A stretch of DNA of 64,000 nucleotides, from positions 4,898,001 to 4,962,000 of the forward strand of contig NZ_CP007139.1 in the NCBI RefSeq assembly GCF_000724625.1, read 5' to 3'. The position numbers were made by a program, and so were the translations under genes. The stretch is from Fimbriimonas ginsengisoli Gsoil 348 (lineage in GTDB: Bacteria; Armatimonadota; Fimbriimonadia; Fimbriimonadales; Fimbriimonadaceae). Below, piece after piece: positions 59,979-64,000 of the stretch. The notes under the pieces are model-generated. The model saw only the letters and a list, made by a program, of their open reading frames with translations, was not told where the DNA came from and made no database searches. Every line of letters begins with the position of its first letter. Within the stretch, counting starts at the first letter, position 1.

Positions 59979-60034
59979 CTTTGCGTTCTTGGCGAGAAAC
60001 TCCGTAAAAGGGATTTCTCGCCAAGAACGCAAAG
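59979..60034. repeat. R5 hairpin repeat
   Basis: A perfect 21-base inverted repeat CTTTGCGTTCTTGGCGAGAA plus one more A (59979-59999) pairs with 60014-60034, with a 14-base loop. A third partial copy GCAAAGGTCGCCAAGAACAG follows at 60068. It lies between the kinase and the convergent permease gene. Confidence 0.8.
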
Positions 60035-60104
60035 ATTGAGGAGAGTCGATTGAAGCAAGATTGAACCGCAAAGGTCGCCAAGAACAGCCCCGCGGTGAGA
60101 GATT

Positions 60105-60159
60105 GTTTCGGACAGGGGCGGGCCGCCCCTGAGACACACGGGCGAGCCGCCCGTGCCAC
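60105..60159. repeat. R2-like hairpins after the permease gene
   Basis: GGGGCGGGCCGCCCC and ACGGGCGAGCCGCCCGT form two adjacent stems joined by TGAGACAC, followed by GCCAC as in R2 clusters. They abut the stop of the MalG-like permease and may end its transcript. Confidence 0.6.
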
Positions 60160-60990
60160 TTACTTCAGGCCGGTGGTGGCGATGCCGGAGACGAAGCTTC
60201 GCTGGCACAGGGCGAACAGGGCCACCGCCGGGAGGACCGTCACCACCGCTGCCGCCATAACGAGGTTCCACGGGGTTCCTTGAACGGTGCCGCTGGAGCC
60301 GACGAAATTGACCAGGGCGACCGGAAGCGTCATCCGCTCCTCGCGGTGAAGGTACACGAGGGGACCCCAAAGGTCGTTCCAGGAACCCAGAAAAGCAAAT
60401 ACCGCGACGGTGACCACCGCCGGCCGCGCCAGCGGAACCGCGATGCTGACGAGGATCTTCCCTTCGCTGGCTCCGTCGAGCCGCGCCGCCTCCATCGTCT
60501 CCTCCGGAAGAGTCCGGAAGAACTGGCGGAGCAGGAAGACGGCGAAGGCGTTCGTTCCAAGCCAAGCCGGCACGATGAGAGGGGCGTAGGTATCCACCAT
60601 TCCCAGACTGGCGAAAAGCCGAAACACCGGAATGATCGTGATCTGCCCCGGCAGCATCAAGGTGGCGAGGAGGCCGTAGAAGACCCAGTCGCTTCCCCGC
60701 GCCTTCAGCCGGGCAAAGGCGTAGGCGGCGGGGATGGACGAGGCGAGGGTTCCCAGCACCGTGAGGACGGCCACGAAGGCGGAGTTGCCGAAGGCGCGCA
60801 GAAAGTCGAACGTGCGTAGCGCGTCCGAATAGTTCGCGCCCCTCGGGTGGGCAGGAATCAGGGACGGAGCCCCCTTAAACAGCTCGTCGAACGGCTTCAG
60901 CGAAGTCGAAAGCATCCACGCAAGCGGGGCGAGGCACAGGAGCAGGCCAACCAGAATCACCAGGAGACCCGGAAGAACCCGTACCTTCAT
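60160..60990 (-). CDS. Sugar ABC transporter permease, MalG-type
   Basis: The 276-residue permease has six transmembrane helices. The EAA loop MEAARLDGASEGKILVSIAVPLARPAV (split here as EAARLDGASEGKI and VPLARPAV) contacts the ATPase. The type is carbohydrate uptake subfamily CUT1. It starts inside the previous gene's stop (ATGA). The ATPase gene is not in the window; many CUT1 systems use one shared MsmK-like ATPase encoded elsewhere. Confidence 0.93.
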   Translation of the reverse strand: MKVRVLPGLLVILVGLLLCLAPLAWMLSTSLKPFDELFKGAPSLIPAHPRGANYSDALRTFDFLRAFGNSAFVAVLTVLGTLASSIPAAYAFARLKARGSDWVFYGLLATLMLPGQITIIPVFRLFASLGMVDTYAPLIVPAWLGTNAFAVFLLRQFFRTLPEETMEAARLDGASEGKILVSIAVPLARPAVVTVAVFAFLGSWNDLWGPLVYLHREERMTLPVALVNFVGSSGTVQGTPWNLVMAAAVVTVLPAVALFALCQRSFVSGIATTGLK

Positions 60991-61871
60991 GCCGCCTCCT
61001 CATGCACCCACCGCTTCGAGAGGCGGAAGTTAAGGGCGGTGAGCAGGCCGATCACAGCGAACAGAATCCACGCCATCGCGCTCGCCAGCCCCATGTGAAA
61101 GTGCTCGAACGCCTTGGTATACAGGTTCAAAACGTAGAAAAGCGTCGCCCGGGCCGGACCGCCGATGCCTGGCCCCGATTGCCCAAACGCGAACGCCTGG
61201 TCGAAGGTCTTCATCGCTCCGATCAGGCTCATGGTCACGTTGAAGAACACCACCGGCGTGAGCGCGGGCCAAGTCACCACCCGAAATCGCCGCCAAGCTC
61301 CCGCTCCGTCCAGCGCCGCCGCCTCCAGCAGCGTTTTCGATGTCCCCTGTAGACCGGCCAGAAAGACGACCATCGCCCCGCCATAGCTCCAGACGCTCAT
61401 GATGACCAGCGCGGGAAGCGCCCAGCTTGGCGACTGAGTCCACGCCGGGCCATGCACCCCCACCCCCGCCAGCAGCCGGTTCAGCGCACCGTCGGTCGGA
61501 TGGAAGATCCACGCCCAAAGCACGCCGGAGGCGGTCGCCGGCAACAGCGTCGGCAAGTAGTAGAGCGTGCGGAAGGCGCCCCGGAACGGCACGTCCATGT
61601 TCAACAGCATCGCCACCGCGAGCGCGGTGAACAGCCCGAGCGGAACGCTCGCCACCGCATAGATCGCGGTGACTTTGACCGACACCCAAAACGATGGGTC
61701 TGCGGTTAGCAGATATTTATAGTTCGCCGATCCGACGTATCGCGGCGCGCTCACCACATCGTAGTCGGTGAAACTTAGCGCCAGCGAGGTCAGCATCGGC
61801 CCGATCGTAAAGATCAGGAGGCCAAGCGCCACCGGGGCGATCATCAGCCAGCACCAACGTGCCTGGTTCAA
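60987..61871 (-). CDS. Sugar ABC transporter permease, MalF-type
   Basis: The 294-residue permease has six transmembrane helices and the EAA loop LLEAAALDGAGAWRRFRVVT followed by WPALTPV. It pairs with the MalG-type protein in a heterodimer. The genes overlap by four bases on both sides, so the whole operon is translationally coupled. Confidence 0.93.
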   Translation of the reverse strand: MNQARWCWLMIAPVALGLLIFTIGPMLTSLALSFTDYDVVSAPRYVGSANYKYLLTADPSFWVSVKVTAIYAVASVPLGLFTALAVAMLLNMDVPFRGAFRTLYYLPTLLPATASGVLWAWIFHPTDGALNRLLAGVGVHGPAWTQSPSWALPALVIMSVWSYGGAMVVFLAGLQGTSKTLLEAAALDGAGAWRRFRVVTWPALTPVVFFNVTMSLIGAMKTFDQAFAFGQSGPGIGGPARATLFYVLNLYTKAFEHFHMGLASAMAWILFAVIGLLTALNFRLSKRWVHEEAA

Positions 61872-63115
61872 CGCGCACCTCGGCCGGTGGCATGCAGAAA
61901 GGCGTTGGCGGCACGGGTCGCGCTTCGGGCCGCGTCGGCAGGCGGGATCCCTTCGGTCAACATCCGGTCGATCTCCGGCTGCACCAGATCCAACGCGATC
62001 TCGACGAAATCAGGCGTACTCGGAGTCGGCTCCGCGCTTTCCAGCGCCCGATCGACGGCGGCCCGGTTCAGCGGCCGGTTGCGCGCGCCTGCGGTTTCTT
62101 GGGCGACCGAGCGCCGGATGGCGAGGTAGCCGTGGTCGACGTGAACCCGGATGCTCTCTTTGGAGCTCATAAACTTAAGGAATCGCCAGGCGGCTTCCCT
62201 CTCCGGCGAGTCTTTCGAGATTCCCAGCGCGGTAAGCGAGATCTCCCCTCCGCGGCGGCCGGACGGACCTTTCGGAAGCGCCTCGATATCCCAATCGAGA
62301 GACGGGATCTGGCGGTAGGTCGACCAAAGGCCGACGTGCCCGCCGTAATCCATCGCGAGCTTGTCGCTCGCAAAACCGGTGGACGGCCCCTCGCCGGGAG
62401 GCGGCGCGAACTTTAGCTTGCCGATGGTGTCGCGATAGAAAGTGAGACCGCGGATCGCCTCCGGCGTATCCAGAGTGCAACGACTCATTGCCGGGTCGAA
62501 CAGGTCGCCGCCCGCGCCGTGGACCAACGTAAGCCACTCGCCCCACCATCCAGTGGTGACATTGCTCCCCCAGGTCCCGTTTCGGGTCAGCCGCTTGGCG
62601 GCCCCGGCGTAGTCGTCCCAGGTCCAGTCGGCCCTCGGGTACGGTTCGTGGGCCGCGTCGAACAGACGCCGGTTGTAGTAGAGCAAAGAAACGTTGAACC
62701 ACTGCGGGAGGAAGTAGATGTGCCCGCCCGGCTGCATCGCCCTTTGAACCGCCGGGTAGAAGTCGCCAAGGTCCACCTCCTTCGCGTCCCGCTTCGCCAA
62801 GTCGGAGAGGTCCGATAGAAACGGCTTCAGGTAGGCGAAGAAGACGTCGCCGCAGATGAAAACGTCGGGCGGTTCGCCGGCGGCGACGAGGGTCTTCAGC
62901 TTCGTCTGGTATTGCGACCCGGGCACGGCCCGGATGTCGATATGGACGTCTTTATTCTCCTGCTCGAACCGCCGAACCAGGTCCTCGATCATGGGCCGGT
63001 TCACGTCGGTTGGATAGAGCCAGACGACGGTGTGCCGTCCGAGCGGGTCGACCGGGCGTTCGAGCTTACAGCCAGCCGCGAGGATCGCAACGGCGGCGAC
63101 CCAAAAGCCGCGCAT
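61868..63115 (-). CDS. Sugar-binding lipoprotein of an ABC importer
   Basis: The 415-residue binding protein has a lipoprotein signal with lipobox in VAAVAILAAGCKLERPVD. The two-lobed type I domain has VVWLYPTDVNRPMIEDLVRR, FICGDVFFAYLKPFLSDLSD and WDDYAGAAKRLTRNGTWGSN. It captures a carbohydrate outside the membrane for the two permeases. The sugar cannot be told from sequence. It follows the upstream unknown gene without a gap (stop at 63116). Confidence 0.92.
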   Translation of the reverse strand: MRGFWVAAVAILAAGCKLERPVDPLGRHTVVWLYPTDVNRPMIEDLVRRFEQENKDVHIDIRAVPGSQYQTKLKTLVAAGEPPDVFICGDVFFAYLKPFLSDLSDLAKRDAKEVDLGDFYPAVQRAMQPGGHIYFLPQWFNVSLLYYNRRLFDAAHEPYPRADWTWDDYAGAAKRLTRNGTWGSNVTTGWWGEWLTLVHGAGGDLFDPAMSRCTLDTPEAIRGLTFYRDTIGKLKFAPPPGEGPSTGFASDKLAMDYGGHVGLWSTYRQIPSLDWDIEALPKGPSGRRGGEISLTALGISKDSPEREAAWRFLKFMSSKESIRVHVDHGYLAIRRSVAQETAGARNRPLNRAAVDRALESAEPTPSTPDFVEIALDLVQPEIDRMLTEGIPPADAARSATRAANAFLHATGRGAR

Positions 63116-64000
63116 CTACCGTCCCTCCAGCACCAAGGTTCGCGAATTCTTATCGAAGCCGGTCGGCCGCGTGTAGCGCGCTCCGCCAATGTACGCCTGG
63201 CGCTTAAAAGTGCCGTCCACGAGCAGCGGCTGACAACCGATCTTCGCCCCAGCTTTGACAAGCTGGTTCAAGGGCATCCGCACGCCGCTGGCGCGGTACA
63301 GATCGGTCCACGCGATCTTGCCGAAAATGATCCGGTTCGACGCGCTCGCCGTACCGTTCGTGGTCGTTTCGATCCCGGTCAGATCGGGTGAGAACGCGAG
63401 GTTCTTCAAGCGGCGCGAGCTCCACCCCACCGTGACTTCCGGAACGTTCGCGACGGCGATTTTCTCGCGGCCAAAGTCGAGGCTCAGTACGACATCTTCG
63501 AAATCCCACCAATGACGGCGGAGCTCCGCCACGTTGGGAGCCTCGATCGTCGCCGTCGAGGGGGCTCGCTGATCGAGCCGGAAGTGCAGGTACCTCTTGT
63601 CCCACGCAAAGCGGAGCTCGGCCCGCATTTTGCTCCCCTCGCCCCCGCTCAGCTCGACGCCTTGGCTCCGGTTCCAAGGGATCGTGCCGTCCCGACCGAC
63701 TTGCGGGACCCGCACTAGGACGCTCAGGTCGCGCCGCGCTCTTTCCACTCGGGGCGGAAGCGGAACCCGACCGTTGTTGTAGTCGATCGGAACCCCTGCG
63801 ATGAGGGAGCGGTTCCGGTCGAAGCTCAGCCTCCCGGTTGCCGGCACGCGAACGACCTGGACGGATTGCTTGGCCGAGAGGTGCAAGCGATAGGCGCCCT
63901 TGACCGGAGTCGCGGCCAGGAAGCGGTTCGAGACCGCGTCGTACAAGCGAACGGGAGTCGGCCCAAGTTCCAGCCGAATCGACTTTGCGCTCTCGTACGG
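63116..64000 (-). CDS. C-terminal part of an unknown protein heading the sugar importer operon (start beyond the window)
   Basis: The frame is open to the window edge, so the N-terminus lies outside. The visible 294 residues are beta-rich, with YRLHLSAKQSVQVVRVPATG and MRAELRFAWDKRYLHFRLDQ. A domain follows with WWDFEDVVLSLDFGREKIAV, resembling CBM9/DOMON-like sandwiches found at the end of secreted glycoside hydrolases and sugar-binding proteins. Being the first visible gene of an importer operon, it may be a surface enzyme or carbohydrate-binding protein that feeds it. The identity is not established. Confidence 0.6.
   Translation of the reverse strand, partial: PYESAKSIRLELGPTPVRLYDAVSNRFLAATPVKGAYRLHLSAKQSVQVVRVPATGRLSFDRNRSLIAGVPIDYNNGRVPLPPRVERARRDLSVLVRVPQVGRDGTIPWNRSQGVELSGGEGSKMRAELRFAWDKRYLHFRLDQRAPSTATIEAPNVAELRRHWWDFEDVVLSLDFGREKIAVANVPEVTVGWSSRRLKNLAFSPDLTGIETTTNGTASASNRIIFGKIAWTDLYRASGVRMPLNQLVKAGAKIGCQPLLVDGTFKRQAYIGGARYTRPTGFDKNSRTLVLEGR

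Overview
The window is a gene-dense, GC-rich (roughly 60 % by eye) bacterial chromosome segment. It holds about 60 protein genes, no rRNA or tRNA that I can see, no CRISPR array and no recognisable insertion sequence or prophage. Many Sec signal peptides, a lipobox, a Tat signal, a proton pyrophosphatase, Hfq and a secretin-type STN domain point to a free-living bacterium with a complex envelope. The mix of families and the many short palindromic intergenic repeats would fit Armatimonadota (a Fimbriimonas-like organism). That placement is inference and no single gene proves it.

Layout. 1-3785: the start of an exported protein, a GT39-like membrane glycosyltransferase, an ECF sigma factor translationally coupled to a membrane protein with an STN domain, and a zinc-ribbon membrane protein. 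3981-9579: a membrane pyrophosphatase with a very large periplasmic insertion, a HisC/CobD-like aminotransferase and an S1/P1-type nuclease. 9709-12843: a coupled run parA-parB-GNAT-nitrilase. 12905-17702 (minus): an operon of an exported unknown, a GT39-like enzyme, a XerC/D recombinase and carA. 17774-25810: acyl-CoA dehydrogenase, an ArsR-HTH/B12-binding fusion regulator, a STAND NTPase with TPRs, a TauE/SafE transporter, a small barrel-like protein with class II aldolase, and a VanZ-like protein.

26213-45127 holds exported proteins of unknown function, a rhomboid protease, two tandem Cys-rich paralogues, a PAP2 phosphatase, an AI-2E-type transporter, trpE, a TPR/exported-protein pair, an aldehyde dehydrogenase, a thioredoxin-like protein, ispG, a Tat-exported kelch protein next to an orphan Hcp, and a large secreted protein. 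45128-54377 looks like a regulatory neighbourhood. It has an ECF42-type sigma factor with three DGPF/YCII proteins, an exported chorismate mutase, and an ArsR-hydrolase-AHSA1 operon with a perfect palindromic operator, followed by exported and hydrolase genes. 54446-58806 is housekeeping: ASCH protein, apt, miaA-hfq-dapF, HD phosphohydrolase. 58991-64000 has a second APH-family kinase and a sugar ABC importer operon (two permeases, binding lipoprotein) preceded by an unknown protein that runs off the window.

Intergenic space is dominated by at least five families of short repeats, called here R1 to R5. The most striking are R1 (about 130 bp with 22-bp inverted arms, repeated from 12850 to 58970) and R2 (hairpin modules around GGCTGGAAGCC). 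R2 and R3 copies also form the 3' ends and stop codons of several genes.

The best candidates for undescribed biology are the pyrophosphatase insertion (residues about 373-706), the ArsR/B12 fusion regulator with a palindrome over its ribosome-binding site, the STAND protein with a Thr in place of the P-loop Lys, the Tat-kelch/Hcp pair, the tandem Cys-motif paralogues and the repeat families.
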